DNA of 64,000 bases, from assembly GCA_002375465.1 (NCBI GenBank), contig DFLT01000005.1, positions 196,601 through 260,600 on the forward strand. Direction: 5' to 3'. The notes under the pieces are model-generated. The model ran no database searches and was not told the DNA's origin. It saw nothing but the letters and a program-made list of their open reading frames with translations. The stretch is from Alphaproteobacteria bacterium UBA3612 (GTDB lineage Bacteria > Pseudomonadota > Alphaproteobacteria > Sphingomonadales > Sphingomonadaceae). Position 1 is the first letter of the stretch. Each line of letters begins with the position of its first letter. A program made the translations under genes and the position numbers. Shown here in pieces: positions 1 to 9,671 of the stretch.

Positions 1-2
1 TT

Positions 3-332
3 CTTCCGGCAGGACGCCAGCATAATCTGACGACGGAGCTTCTCGCATCCGAGCGTATGGGCGGCATGATCGACGAGATCGCGCGCCGCTATTCCGACCG
101 TATCGTGATTTTCGATTCGCCGCCGTGCCTCGCATCCTCCGCGGCATCGGTGCTTGCGCTTCACGTGGGCCAGGTACTGTTCGTGGTAGAGGCGGAAACG
201 ACGCGGGACGCGGAACTGCGCGACGGTTTGCAGATGATGTCCGTTTGCGACAACGTCTCGTTGCTTTTGAACAAGGCCCGTTATGCCGGTATCGGTCGCC
301 GCTTCGGCACCTATTATGGATACGGAACCTGA
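3..332 (+). CDS. XrtA-associated tyrosine autokinase, C-terminal part (5' end outside window)
   Basis: The frame is open from the first bases of the window, so only about the last 109 residues are seen. The segment IVIFDSPP followed by a stretch ending GQVLFVVEA is the Walker B region of BY-kinases of the CpsD/CapB/Wzc type, which regulate chain length and export of polysaccharides. The tail is rich in Tyr and Gly (ends TYYGYGT), as expected for the autophosphorylated tyrosine cluster. The family assignment to the XrtA-type kinase rests on the neighbours, which are the standard PEP-CTERM/exosortase A gene set. The Walker A part lies outside the window and cannot be checked. Confidence 0.8.
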   Translation, partial: LPAGRQHNLTTELLASERMGGMIDEIARRYSDRIVIFDSPPCLASSAASVLALHVGQVLFVVEAETTRDAELRDGLQMMSVCDNVSLLLNKARYAGIGRRFGTYYGYGT

Positions 333-337
333 CAGGT

Positions 338-1978
338 ATGCGCACCTCCACCGCCATCGGGGCCGTTCTCGTGCTCGCCGCATCGCCGCTTCATGCGGAG
401 GTGGATCTTAGCGGCTTTGGACAGGTGCGGCAGGTGATCAGCACCAACAATAATCTCGGATCCGGCACTGCGGGCTGGATCGAGACCAGCGTCGGGGGAA
501 ACGCGGACATTCAGACCCGCCGCGTCAACGGCTCCCTGAATGCCGTAGTGGCTCGCCGTTTCGAGGAATTCGGCAATATAAATCGCAATTACCGCGTTAA
601 CGGCAATGCCAACATCATCGGCGAAGTGCTGGACGATCACGTCTTTCTGACCGTGGGCGGCACAGCCCAGCAATATGACCGTGACCTGCGCGGCTTCGTC
701 GGCGGTGATCCGGACGCATCGAACGGCAATCGCGTACAGGCCTATGCCGGCTATATCGAGCCAAGCCTGATCGAACAGTTCGGCAGCGACTATGATCTGG
801 CGGCCAGTTATCGGCTGGGATACACCACCGTCGACGGCATCGATGGCCGGGCCATCCTTCCCGGCAATATCGGTCTCGACGGTCGGACCAACGCGGCGCG
901 CGGCCTGACCGACTCTTTTTCGCAAAGCGCAAATGGCAGCATCGGCAGCACGCCGGGAAGGCACAAGCTGGGCATCCGGGCGCTCGGCAGCTGGATGCAC
1001 GAAGACATCGAGCAGCTCGATCAAAGATACACCGCCTATAGCGGCAGCGCGCTCGCCACCTATCAGGTGGACCGTAAACTCAGCCTGACCTTCCAGGGCG
1101 GCTACGAGGATATCAGCAATACGCAGCAGTCGATCCTGTTCGATCCGGACACAGGCTTGCCAGTCGTCGGCGAGGATGGCGAGTTCGTCGCCGATCCCGC
1201 CGAGCCGAGACGCACTGCGTTCGAAAGGACGGGGCCGTTTGGAACGGCCGGTTTCCGCTACGTGCCGAATTCGCGAACGGAGCTCAGTTTCGAGGGCGGC
1301 TATCGCTATGGCGACCCCAATTTCAATGCTTTCCTGAACTACCAATTGGGGCCACGGACGGTTGTCAGCGGGCGTTTCAATCAGGGTCTTTCCAGCTTTG
1401 GACGGCTGTTGACGCAAAGTATTGACGGCCAACTCGTCAACGTTACGAACATCAATTCTCAGCAGCCGGTCAACCAGTGCATCCTGGGCGTCGATCCGAT
1501 CACCGGCGGCTGTGTCTTCGATGCGACGCAGGCTGTGCTGCCCGCCACCTTCCGAAGCCGCCGGGGCGAGCTGTCCATCGACCGCACGGGGGAGCGCCTG
1601 TTTCTGCGCGGGTCGCTATTCTATTATTCCCGCGGATATGTCGATCTGCAGCAATTGCAGGTGGCGGGCGAAGAAGACGTGACGATGCAGGGCTTTGGCG
1701 GCAGTGACGACAATTATGGTGCGCGTGTCTTCGCGGGTTATGATTTGTCGGACGAGGAATCGGTGCAGGGCGGCCTTACCTACACCCGCTCTGAATTCGC
1801 GCTAAGCAATGGCCGCAGCGACAATCTGTTGGGCGGCACAGTCTCTTATTCGAAGGATCTCGGCCAGTCGCTTTCCCTGATCGCGCGCGGCAACGCCACA
1901 TTCCGCCTGTCGAGCGGCGGGTTCGGGAATAATGATAGTAATTACAATGCCTCTGTCGGAATCAATTACAGGTTCTGA
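338..1978 (+). CDS. XrtA/PEP-CTERM system-associated outer membrane beta-barrel protein
   Basis: 546 residues. The start at MRTSTAIG, six bases after the kinase stop, gives a clean signal peptide (hydrophobic core, cleavage near SPLHA-EV); a longer frame opening inside the kinase gene lacks one. The mature part has alternating polar/aromatic strands, Tyr-rich turns and a C-terminal phenylalanine (NYRF), all typical of outer membrane barrels. Proteins of this type sit in exosortase A loci and are thought to form the outer membrane exit for the polysaccharide. Position between the kinase and the ATPase fits. The pore function is inference from family and context. Confidence 0.82.
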   Translation: MRTSTAIGAVLVLAASPLHAEVDLSGFGQVRQVISTNNNLGSGTAGWIETSVGGNADIQTRRVNGSLNAVVARRFEEFGNINRNYRVNGNANIIGEVLDDHVFLTVGGTAQQYDRDLRGFVGGDPDASNGNRVQAYAGYIEPSLIEQFGSDYDLAASYRLGYTTVDGIDGRAILPGNIGLDGRTNAARGLTDSFSQSANGSIGSTPGRHKLGIRALGSWMHEDIEQLDQRYTAYSGSALATYQVDRKLSLTFQGGYEDISNTQQSILFDPDTGLPVVGEDGEFVADPAEPRRTAFERTGPFGTAGFRYVPNSRTELSFEGGYRYGDPNFNAFLNYQLGPRTVVSGRFNQGLSSFGRLLTQSIDGQLVNVTNINSQQPVNQCILGVDPITGGCVFDATQAVLPATFRSRRGELSIDRTGERLFLRGSLFYYSRGYVDLQQLQVAGEEDVTMQGFGGSDDNYGARVFAGYDLSDEESVQGGLTYTRSEFALSNGRSDNLLGGTVSYSKDLGQSLSLIARGNATFRLSSGGFGNNDSNYNASVGINYRF

Positions 1979-2002
1979 ATGTGAGGGGCGAAGGAATGCG
2001 GC

Positions 2003-3067
2003 ATGTATACGGACTTTTTCAACCTTAACGGCAAGCCGTTTCAGTTAACGCCTGATCCCGATTTCTATGTCGATACGCGTACCCACCACAAGGCGATGGC
2101 GTATCTAACCTACGGCCTTGCCCAGGGTGAGGGGTTCATCATCGTCACAGGCGACATTGGCGCCGGAAAGACGACGCTGGTGGCGCGCGTTCTGCAGCAG
2201 AATGCGGGCAAGGGCATCGTCATTGGCAATATCGTCACGTCGATGATCAATGGCGAGGATCTGTTGCGTCTGGCGGTCGACGCCTTTGGCATGGAACCCC
2301 GGTCAGAGGACAAGGCCTATCTTCTGAACCAGCTGGAGCAGTTCTTTCGCTCCAAGCAGCGTGAGGGCAAGCGCGTCGTCCTGATCGTCGACGAGGCGCA
2401 GAACCTGCCGTTCGCGGCATTGGAAGAGCTGCGCATGCTGTCGAATTTCCAGGAGGGCGGCACCCCCCTTCTGCAGACGGTTTTGCTGGGCCAGCCGGAG
2501 TTTCGCGCGCGGCTGTCGACCGCCCCCAATCTGGAACAGCTGCGGCAGCGCATCATCGCGTCCCATCATCTGGAACCGATGAGCCGGGAGGAGGTCGATT
2601 CCTATATTGAAAGCCGTCTGGCGCGCTGTGGCTGGGCCGGCGACCCCACCATTACCAGCGCCGCCTATGATACGCTCTACGAGGCGTCGGGCGGCGTGCC
2701 GCGCCGCATCAACAATATCATGTCGCGCGTGCTTTTGTTCGCCGCGCTGGAAGAAGCGCACGAACTCGACCGAGACCTGATTACCGAGGTCGTCGCGGAT
2801 TACGACGCCGACAATGCCATGCCCGACCGCGCCAGTTTCCATCGACAGGTAGAGGCCGCCCGCTCCGGCAGTGCGCCGCAGAGCGGGGGCAATTCCGGCG
2901 GCACGTCCGATGCGGCCTCGACCGAACGGCTGGACCGGCTGGAGCGGCAGGCAGAGGCACATGACAAGGTGTTGAAACAGCTATTGTCGCTGATGTCGGA
3001 CATGAACGAGCAGTTGGAGGGGCTGTCGGCGGGCGCGGTCGTTCCCGGAAATCCAATCGCGGAATGA
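2003..3067 (+). CDS. XrtA/PEP-CTERM system-associated ExeA-like ATPase
   Basis: 354 residues. A P-loop GDIGAGKTT lies at residues 50-58 and a Walker B motif VVLIVDEAQ at about 125-133, both within an AAA_22/ExeA-type fold that is complete by about residue 270. The C-terminal 80 residues are low-complexity (Ser/Gly rich) followed by a predicted coiled coil (ERLDRLERQAEAHDKVLK). The start MYTDFFNLNGKPF is the conserved N-terminus of this family. The stop overlaps the next start by four bases (ATGA), implying translational coupling. It is a general member of PEP-CTERM loci; its exact role in export or assembly is not established. Confidence 0.88.
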   Translation: MYTDFFNLNGKPFQLTPDPDFYVDTRTHHKAMAYLTYGLAQGEGFIIVTGDIGAGKTTLVARVLQQNAGKGIVIGNIVTSMINGEDLLRLAVDAFGMEPRSEDKAYLLNQLEQFFRSKQREGKRVVLIVDEAQNLPFAALEELRMLSNFQEGGTPLLQTVLLGQPEFRARLSTAPNLEQLRQRIIASHHLEPMSREEVDSYIESRLARCGWAGDPTITSAAYDTLYEASGGVPRRINNIMSRVLLFAALEEAHELDRDLITEVVADYDADNAMPDRASFHRQVEAARSGSAPQSGGNSGGTSDAASTERLDRLERQAEAHDKVLKQLLSLMSDMNEQLEGLSAGAVVPGNPIAE

Positions 3068-3918
3068 GTATCGTCAATGCCATGTCCGTCGATGTGGAAG
3101 AACACTTCCAGGTCGGCGCCTTCGAGCGGGTGATCCGCCGCGAGGACTGGTCGGCGCATGCCAGCCGGGTAGAGGCGAATACGCGCGCTTCGCTGGACAT
3201 GTTCGAGACACATGGCGTTTTCGCGACCTTCTTCACCCTTGGCTGGGTGGCGGAACGTTCGCCCGCTTTGATTCAGGAAATTGTCTCACGCGGGCATGAA
3301 ATCGCCAGCCATGGCTATCAGCATGATCGCGTGCACAGCTTTACCGCCGACGAATTCCGCGCCGACCTTAGAAAGGCGAAGCGGCTGATCGAGGATGCGG
3401 CAGGTGTTGCCGTGACCGGCTATCGCGCGCCCAGTTTTTCCATCGGACGCGACAATGCCTGGGCGCTGGAGGTGCTGGCCGAGGAGGGCTATCGTTATTC
3501 GTCCAGCGTCGCCCCCATCCAGTCCGATCATTATGGCTGGCCAGAGGCGCCGCGCTTCCCCCACCGGCCCGTCACGGGCAGCGACATGATCGAGGTGCCG
3601 GTGACGACGGTCGAATATATGGGACGTCGCATGGCCTGTGGCGGCGGCGGATTCTTTCGCCTGCTGCCCTATAAATTTTCCACCTGGGCGATCGATCGCG
3701 TCAATCGTGTCGAGAAACAGCCCACCTTGTTTTACTTCCACCCGTGGGAAATCGACCCGGGCCAGCCGCGTATTCCGAACGCGCCGCTGAAATCGCGCGT
3801 GCGGCATTATACCAACCTGTCGGTCATGCAGGCGAAGCTGGAAAAGCTTCTGAAGCGCTTTCGCTGGGACCGCATGGACCGTGTCTTTCTGCCGGAGCAG
3901 GAGCGGCTGGTCGCATGA
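3064..3918 (+). CDS. XrtA-system polysaccharide deacetylase (NodB/DUF3473)
   Basis: 284 residues. The N-terminus MSVDVEEHFQ is the metal-binding Asp motif of the NodB deacetylase domain; GHEIASHGYQHDRV supplies the second motif with its paired histidines, and GYRAPSFSI the third. The C-terminal FYFHPWEID block is typical of the DUF3473 extension found in exosortase-linked deacetylases. The enzyme probably removes acetyl groups from the exopolysaccharide made by this locus. It overlaps the genes on both sides by four bases, so the three genes are likely translated in a coupled manner. Confidence 0.88.
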   Translation: MSIVNAMSVDVEEHFQVGAFERVIRREDWSAHASRVEANTRASLDMFETHGVFATFFTLGWVAERSPALIQEIVSRGHEIASHGYQHDRVHSFTADEFRADLRKAKRLIEDAAGVAVTGYRAPSFSIGRDNAWALEVLAEEGYRYSSSVAPIQSDHYGWPEAPRFPHRPVTGSDMIEVPVTTVEYMGRRMACGGGGFFRLLPYKFSTWAIDRVNRVEKQPTLFYFHPWEIDPGQPRIPNAPLKSRVRHYTNLSVMQAKLEKLLKRFRWDRMDRVFLPEQERLVA

Positions 3919-4961
3919 ACGCACTTGGGGAGGATGGCCTTCGCATCGTTACCGATGATGCGGCCTATGACGCATATCTTGCGCGTGCGAGCGGCAGCAA
4001 GCCGTTCCACCGCCGCGCATGGGGCGATGCTGTCTCCGCCGCCTGCGGACACCGCACGCATAATCTGGTGGCGCTGAGGGGCGACCAGTCCGTCGGTATT
4101 CTGCCGCTGACGGAAATTCGATCTCTTCTGTTTGGCAAAAGCCTGGTGTCCAGCGGTTTCGCGGTCGAGGGCGGGCCCTTGTTTGACGACGAAGCGGCGC
4201 TCGCCGCGCTGGATGACGCGGCGTGGGACATTGCCCGCCGCGCCGGCATTGCCGTACTGGAATATCGCGGGCCGGGGCGCATCCATCCGCAATGGCAGGA
4301 AAAGGCCACGACCTATGCCGCCTTCGTCCGCGATATTGATGAGGATAGCGAAGAAAACCTGAAAGCAATTCCCCGGAAACAGCGAGCGGAAGTCCGTAAA
4401 TCCCTGAAGCTTGGTCTTGAGGTTGCGATTGGGCGCGATGCGGCGGCCCTTGACGAACATTACCGCATCTACGCCACCAGCGTTCGCAATTTGGGAACCC
4501 CGGTGTTCCCTCGCGCCCTTTTCCGCGAAATGCTGGCCCGCTTTGGCGAGGATGCCGATATTCTGACGGTACGAAAGGATGGAGAGCCGGTCGCTTCCGT
4601 CCTCTCTTTCTACCATGACGGAACGGTCTATCCCTATTGGGGCGGCGGTGTCTTTGCCGCGCGGGCGCTGCGCGCGAACGAGCATATGTATTGGATGCTG
4701 ATGGAGCATGCGCGGGAGCGCGGCTGCACCTCATTTGATTTCGGCCGCTCGAAGGTCGGCACCGGCCCCTATTCCTACAAGAAGAATTGGGGGTTCGAGC
4801 CGCAGCCGCTTGTTTATGAATATCGCCTGGGCGAGGGGGCGACGATGCCCGACCTCAATCCTAACAGCCCGAAATTCAAGATGATGACTGAGATGTGGCA
4901 GCGTTTGCCGCTGTGGGTTGCCAATGGCGTCGGGCCTTTCATCGCGAAAAATCTCGGCTGA
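3915..4961 (+). CDS. FemAB family XrtA/PEP-CTERM system-associated protein
   Basis: 348 residues from the ATG that overlaps the deacetylase stop (ATGA at 3915-3918). A GNAT-like acyltransferase fold of FemAB type is suggested by the central YWGGGVFAARALRANE segment and the FDFGRSKVGTGPYSYKKNWGF block near the C-terminus, which match the exosortase-associated branch. FemAB proteins transfer aminoacyl groups in peptidoglycan synthesis; in this branch the acceptor is unknown. Location within the locus points to modification of the polysaccharide or of a lipid-linked precursor. Family call is firm, function is not. Confidence 0.82.
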   Translation: MNALGEDGLRIVTDDAAYDAYLARASGSKPFHRRAWGDAVSAACGHRTHNLVALRGDQSVGILPLTEIRSLLFGKSLVSSGFAVEGGPLFDDEAALAALDDAAWDIARRAGIAVLEYRGPGRIHPQWQEKATTYAAFVRDIDEDSEENLKAIPRKQRAEVRKSLKLGLEVAIGRDAAALDEHYRIYATSVRNLGTPVFPRALFREMLARFGEDADILTVRKDGEPVASVLSFYHDGTVYPYWGGGVFAARALRANEHMYWMLMEHARERGCTSFDFGRSKVGTGPYSYKKNWGFEPQPLVYEYRLGEGATMPDLNPNSPKFKMMTEMWQRLPLWVANGVGPFIAKNLG

Positions 4962-6181
4962 TGGCCAAGCCCGAACTTCTGTTTCTATCGCACCGGATCC
5001 CCTATCCGCCTGACAAGGGAGATAAAATCCGGTCGTGGAACATCCTGAAGCATCTGACCGAACGATTTGACGTGCATCTGGGCGCGTTCGTGGATGATCC
5101 CGCCGACCGCCAGCACGAGCCCTTTCTGCGATCCATCTGCAAGGATGTGTGCCTGCTCGACGTTGCGACGGGCAGGGCGCGCGCGTCGCGTTTGCTCGGC
5201 GGGCTTGCTTCGGCAAAGCCACTCTCCATCGCCATGTGGGAGGACAGGGAAATGCACCGCTTCGTGCGCGCCCTGCTCGACCGGGGCGGCGTCGATCATG
5301 TGTTTCTGTTTTCGGGGCAGATGGCCCCCTATGTCCTGAAGCACACCACACGTCGACGCCTGATCGTGATGGACTTCGTCGACATCGATTCCGACAAGTT
5401 TCGCCAATATTCCCGGCAGTCGTCCTGGCCCAAGTCAAAGATCTACGCGCGAGAGGCAAAGCTGCTGGCGCAATTCGAAAAGAACGTCGCGCGTAATGTC
5501 GATGCCAGCCTGTTCGTTTCCGAGGCGGAGGCTGCGCTCTTCAAATCCTATGCGGGCTCCTACGCCCATACCGTCTATCCGCTGAACAATGGTGTCGATC
5601 TGGATTATTTCAGCGCCGATGCGGATTTCACGCCGATGACGCCGGGGCAGCCTGCATTCGTCCTGACGGGCGCGATGGACTATAAGCCCAATATCGATGC
5701 CGCCATCTGGATGGCGAAGGATATTCTGCCGCGGGTACGCAAGACACTGCCAAAGGCCGAATTCTGGGTGGTAGGATCCTCTCCGTCAAAAGAGGTAAAG
5801 GCCTTGGGTAAGCGTGAGGGCATCAGCGTTACCGGCCGCGTGCCAGACGTGCGGCCCTATGTTGCCGCCGCCGATATTGCCGTTGCGCCGATTCGTATCG
5901 CGCGCGGCGTTCAGAACAAGGTTCTTGAGGCCATGGCCATGGGACGCCCTGTTGTCGCGACACAGCACGCATTTTCCGGTATTCACGCGGAACCGGGAAG
6001 GGACCTGTGCATCGCCGACAGCGCGGAGGATTTCGCCGCGCAACTGATAGAACTGATGCAGGATGAGGTGCGCCGGCGTGATCTGGGCGCCGCAGCGCGC
6101 TCACGCATGGTGGCCGAATATAGCTGGCCGCACCAGATGCAGCGGCTCGATGCGATCATAGAGCGGCACAAGGTAAGCTGA
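4961..6181 (+). CDS. XrtA/PEP-CTERM system-associated glycosyltransferase (GT4-like)
   Basis: 406 residues. The start MAKPELLFLSHRIPYPPDKGDKIR is the conserved opening of the exosortase-linked sugar transferase branch, and its A is shared with the TGA of the upstream gene. The C-terminal Rossmann half carries GAMDYKPNIDA and the sugar-nucleotide site VAPIRIARGVQNKVLEAMAMGRPVV with the expected Glu (GVQNKVLEAMAMG). No membrane segment is visible, so it is likely a cytoplasmic or peripheral enzyme acting on a lipid-linked oligosaccharide. Donor and acceptor sugars cannot be read from the sequence. Confidence 0.86.
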   Translation: MAKPELLFLSHRIPYPPDKGDKIRSWNILKHLTERFDVHLGAFVDDPADRQHEPFLRSICKDVCLLDVATGRARASRLLGGLASAKPLSIAMWEDREMHRFVRALLDRGGVDHVFLFSGQMAPYVLKHTTRRRLIVMDFVDIDSDKFRQYSRQSSWPKSKIYAREAKLLAQFEKNVARNVDASLFVSEAEAALFKSYAGSYAHTVYPLNNGVDLDYFSADADFTPMTPGQPAFVLTGAMDYKPNIDAAIWMAKDILPRVRKTLPKAEFWVVGSSPSKEVKALGKREGISVTGRVPDVRPYVAAADIAVAPIRIARGVQNKVLEAMAMGRPVVATQHAFSGIHAEPGRDLCIADSAEDFAAQLIELMQDEVRRRDLGAAARSRMVAEYSWPHQMQRLDAIIERHKVS

Positions 6182-6194
6182 GGAGCGCCTGATC

Positions 6195-7745
6195 ATGAAT
6201 GAGGCAACGGCCATCGATAGCGCGCATGCGACACCTCTCGTGTCGCAATCCCCTGCCTGGCGTCTGTCGCTGACTGTCTGGGGTGGCCTGGTGCTTGCCA
6301 TCCTCGCCTTGTTCTGGCGCGACGCGCTCGGCATTTTCGACGCATGGTGGAATAATTCCATCTATCAGCACTGCCTGCTGGTGCCTCCCATCATCGCCTA
6401 TCTGGTATGGCAGCGCCGCAGGGAAGTGGCCGCGCTGACGCCGCGCCCGTTCCTGCCCGCTGCCGCCCTGTTGCTGCTGGGCGGTGTGGGCTGGCTGCTG
6501 GGCGAGGTCGCGGGCGTGGCGCTCGTGCGTCACACGGCGCTCGTCGGCATGCTGATGGTCAGCGTGCCGCTGGTGCTGGGCCTGACAGTCGCGCGCGGCC
6601 TGCTGTTCCCGCTATTCTACGCGATCTTCATGATCCCCTTCGGTGATCAGCTTGTCCCGTTTCTGCAGATGATCACTGCGGAAATGAGCATTTTTCTGCT
6701 CGATCTGTTCGAGGTGCCGGCATTCATCGACGGCGTCTTTATCCAGATCCCGACTGGCGCCTTTGAAGTGGCGGAGGCGTGCTCCGGCGTCCGTTTTCTG
6801 GTCGCCATGGTGGCGTTCGCCACGCTGGTCGCCCATCTATGCTTCAAGAGCACTTTTCGGCGCATTGCCTGCGTGGTCTGTGCGGTTGCGCTGGCGATCA
6901 TCGCCAATGGCATACGTGCATGGGGCACCATCTATATCGCTCATCTGACCACGCCGGCCTTTGCGAAGGGCGTCGATCACGTCGTCTATGGTTGGTTCTT
7001 CTTTGCGATCGTCATGGCCGTGGTGCTGGGGGTAGGCTGGTTCTTCTTCGACCGACCGGTCGACGATCCGGCCTTCGATCCCGCCCGCCTGCAGCGTGTG
7101 GCGCCGCGTGTCCCGGCCCCGCCCGCATTCATGATTGCGGCAATTGCAGGCCTCGTCGCCATCGCTGCGGCACCCGTTTACAGCATGGTAGTGGTAGAGG
7201 GGGGCACGGACGATATCGTCGCGCGCGTCGACATGCCGGAGGTGCCTGGCTGGACCAAGGTAGCGCGTAATGGTTCAGACTGGACCCCGCTCTATGACAA
7301 TTCGGATGCGCAGGCGTGGCAAAGCTATGCCGATGGGGAGGGCCGCCGGGTCGACCTTTACATCGCGATCTATGACAGCCAGGGCCCGGATCACGAAATG
7401 ATCGTCTATGGCAATGGTCTGATCGAACCGGATGGCGACTGGAGCTGGAGCCGCGACATCGCCAATCCGCCCGGCGGCCGTGGCGTGCAATTGCAACGGC
7501 GCCCCTGGATTCGCGACGTCTGGCAATATTATCTGATCGGGGACGAATTGATGGGCAGCGACTATGCGGCGAAACTTGCCCTGCTGAAAACGCGGCTCTT
7601 CGGCGGACCGGGCCGAGTGGCGACGTTGGTTGTTTCCACGGAGCGAACCGATGCGTCGGATCGAGGGCAGGACGCCATTGCGGATTTCGTCACCGCCATG
7701 GGTGCCCCGGACAGCGTCATCGATCAGGCGGCGATTACCGGCTGA
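6195..7745 (+). CDS. xrtA: Exosortase A fused to an EpsI domain
   Basis: 516 residues. About eight membrane segments fill residues 25-290. The three residues needed for exosortase activity are visible: Cys196 in EACSGVRF, Arg241 in NGIRAWG and His262 in DHVVYGWFFF. From about residue 315 a further membrane anchor is followed by a periplasmic EpsI (DUF3485) domain with VPGWTKV and a Tyr/Trp-rich core. The enzyme is a transpeptidase-like membrane protease that cleaves PEP-CTERM sorting tails, with likely onward attachment to polysaccharide. The EpsI part occurs as a separate gene in some bacteria and is fused here. A PEP-CTERM protein is encoded at 16572-17483. Confidence 0.93.
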   Translation: MNEATAIDSAHATPLVSQSPAWRLSLTVWGGLVLAILALFWRDALGIFDAWWNNSIYQHCLLVPPIIAYLVWQRRREVAALTPRPFLPAAALLLLGGVGWLLGEVAGVALVRHTALVGMLMVSVPLVLGLTVARGLLFPLFYAIFMIPFGDQLVPFLQMITAEMSIFLLDLFEVPAFIDGVFIQIPTGAFEVAEACSGVRFLVAMVAFATLVAHLCFKSTFRRIACVVCAVALAIIANGIRAWGTIYIAHLTTPAFAKGVDHVVYGWFFFAIVMAVVLGVGWFFFDRPVDDPAFDPARLQRVAPRVPAPPAFMIAAIAGLVAIAAAPVYSMVVVEGGTDDIVARVDMPEVPGWTKVARNGSDWTPLYDNSDAQAWQSYADGEGRRVDLYIAIYDSQGPDHEMIVYGNGLIEPDGDWSWSRDIANPPGGRGVQLQRRPWIRDVWQYYLIGDELMGSDYAAKLALLKTRLFGGPGRVATLVVSTERTDASDRGQDAIADFVTAMGAPDSVIDQAAITG

Positions 7746-9631
7746 TGTGCGGCATTGCAGGCGCCTTCGACCGGCGGGACCGGCGCACCCTGCCACCGCA
7801 GGTTCTGGACGCCATGACGGACGCGCTGGAACATCGCGGGCCAGACGGGCGCGGGACGTGGAGCAAGCCGGGCATCGCGCTCGGTCACCGGCGACTTTCC
7901 ATCATCGATCTGACGCATGCAACGCAGCCCATGCCCAGCATGGACGCCCGCTTCCAGATCGTCTTCAACGGAGAGATGTATAATTTCCGGGAACTGAAGG
8001 CGACGCTGGAGGCGGCGGGGCACCAGTTTCGCTATGACAGCGATACCGAAGTGCTGATCGAGGCATATCGCGCCTGGGGACCGGACATGCTGCCGCGCCT
8101 GCGCGGCATGTTCGCCTTCGCCATCTGGGACGAGGCCGAGCGATCGCTGTTCCTGGCGCGCGACCGTTTCGGGGTAAAGCCGCTCTACATGGCGCATCTG
8201 GCCGACGGGCGAACGCTGTTCGGCAGCGAGATGAAGGCGCTGCTGGCCTATCCCAACTTGCCCACCGACATCGATCCGCGCGCAATCGAGGACTATTTCG
8301 CCTATGGATATGTCCCCGACGACAAGAGCATCCTGAAGTCGGTCACGAAGCTGCCGCCAGCACATCATGTGACGCTGAAGCAGGGCATGGATGCCCCCAC
8401 CCCCGTCCGCTATTGGGATCTGGAGTTCCGTCCGAAACACCGCGGATCCTCGGCGCGCCTCGCCGATGAACTCATTCAGCGGCTGGAGGTCGCCGTAGGT
8501 AGCCGGATGGTCGCCGATGTGGAGGTGGCGGCCTTTCTGTCCGGCGGCGTCGATTCATCGGCGGTCGTTGCCCTGATGGCGGGCATTTCCGAACGTCAGA
8601 TCAGAAGCCTGTCCATCGGTTTCGACGAGGGCGGCTTTGACGAGACATCGCATGCGGCGGGGGTTGCCAGGCGTTACGCGACGGAACATCACACGCGGAC
8701 CGTCACCGCAGATGATTACGGCCTGATCGAGACCCTGGGCCGCGCCTTTGACGAACCCTTCGCGGATGCAAGCGCGGTTCCCACATACCGGGTGTGCGAA
8801 CTGGCGCGTGAACATGTGAAGGTGGCTTTGTCCGGCGACGGCGCCGACGAGGCGATGGCCGGCTATCGCCGTTACCGCCTGTTCATGAACGAGCAGAAAA
8901 TCCGTGGCGTGCTGCCCGCCGGGCTGCGGCGCAGCGTCTTTGGCGCCATGGGCCGTGCCTATCCAAAGCTGGACGGCGCGCCGCGTTTCCTGCGCGCCAA
9001 AACCACATTGGAGGCGCTCGCCATGGCACCGGGGGAGGCATATTATCACGCCGTCTCCGTCACCTCGGACAATGCGCGCGCCTCCTTATTCTCGGATCGC
9101 CTGAAATCGTCGCTGGGTGGGTACGAGGCGCGGCACCTTTATGCGGATACCTTTGCCGCGGCGCCGGCATCGAGCGCCCTGGGGGCGGCGCAATATACCG
9201 ACATCCGCCACTATCTGCCCGGCGACATACTGACGAAGGTGGACAGAACCTCCATGTCTGTGGGGCTTGAGGCGCGCGAGCCGCTGCTGGATCACGAACT
9301 GGTCGAATGGATCGCGGGCCTGCCCCCTTCAAAGCGTCTGCAAGGCGGCGAAGGCAAATGGCTGATGAAGCGCAGCCTCAAACGGCACCTGCCGGACGAT
9401 ATTCTCTATCGAAAGAAAATGGGCTTCGTCGTCCCCATCGAACGCTGGTTTCGCGGCGCACTGGCCGACCGGGTCGCATCGCTCAGCCGTTCATCGCGGG
9501 TCGCGGACAGCGGCTGGTTCGACATGCAAAACTTCTCAAAGCTTGCCGCGGATCATCGCAGCGGAAAGGCGGAACACAGCCGCACCTTATGGCAGATGAT
9601 CATGCTGGAAGAGTCGCTGCGCCGCCTATAA
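7745..9631 (+). CDS. XrtA-associated amidotransferase, asparagine synthase-like
   Basis: 628 residues. Met-Cys-Gly at the N-terminus exposes the class II glutaminase Cys2, with RGPDG and the NGEMYNF motif following. The synthase half has the ATP pyrophosphatase loop SGGVDSS near residue 262. This is the architecture of AsnB; the exosortase-linked branch is thought to amidate a sugar or uronic acid rather than to make asparagine. The start ATG shares its A with the xrtA TGA (TGATG), so it is the last coupled gene of the locus. No other gene follows on this strand before the leftward gene at 9672. Confidence 0.85.
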   Translation: MCGIAGAFDRRDRRTLPPQVLDAMTDALEHRGPDGRGTWSKPGIALGHRRLSIIDLTHATQPMPSMDARFQIVFNGEMYNFRELKATLEAAGHQFRYDSDTEVLIEAYRAWGPDMLPRLRGMFAFAIWDEAERSLFLARDRFGVKPLYMAHLADGRTLFGSEMKALLAYPNLPTDIDPRAIEDYFAYGYVPDDKSILKSVTKLPPAHHVTLKQGMDAPTPVRYWDLEFRPKHRGSSARLADELIQRLEVAVGSRMVADVEVAAFLSGGVDSSAVVALMAGISERQIRSLSIGFDEGGFDETSHAAGVARRYATEHHTRTVTADDYGLIETLGRAFDEPFADASAVPTYRVCELAREHVKVALSGDGADEAMAGYRRYRLFMNEQKIRGVLPAGLRRSVFGAMGRAYPKLDGAPRFLRAKTTLEALAMAPGEAYYHAVSVTSDNARASLFSDRLKSSLGGYEARHLYADTFAAAPASSALGAAQYTDIRHYLPGDILTKVDRTSMSVGLEAREPLLDHELVEWIAGLPPSKRLQGGEGKWLMKRSLKRHLPDDILYRKKMGFVVPIERWFRGALADRVASLSRSSRVADSGWFDMQNFSKLAADHRSGKAEHSRTLWQMIMLEESLRRL

Positions 9632-9671
9632 TCCACCGCCCTGCTTAACCTGATCGCAGGACCGGATTCCG

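Noticed and set aside
125..337. Upstream start for the outer membrane barrel protein inside the kinase gene
   Set aside because: It overlaps the kinase frame and would bury the signal peptide that begins at 338.
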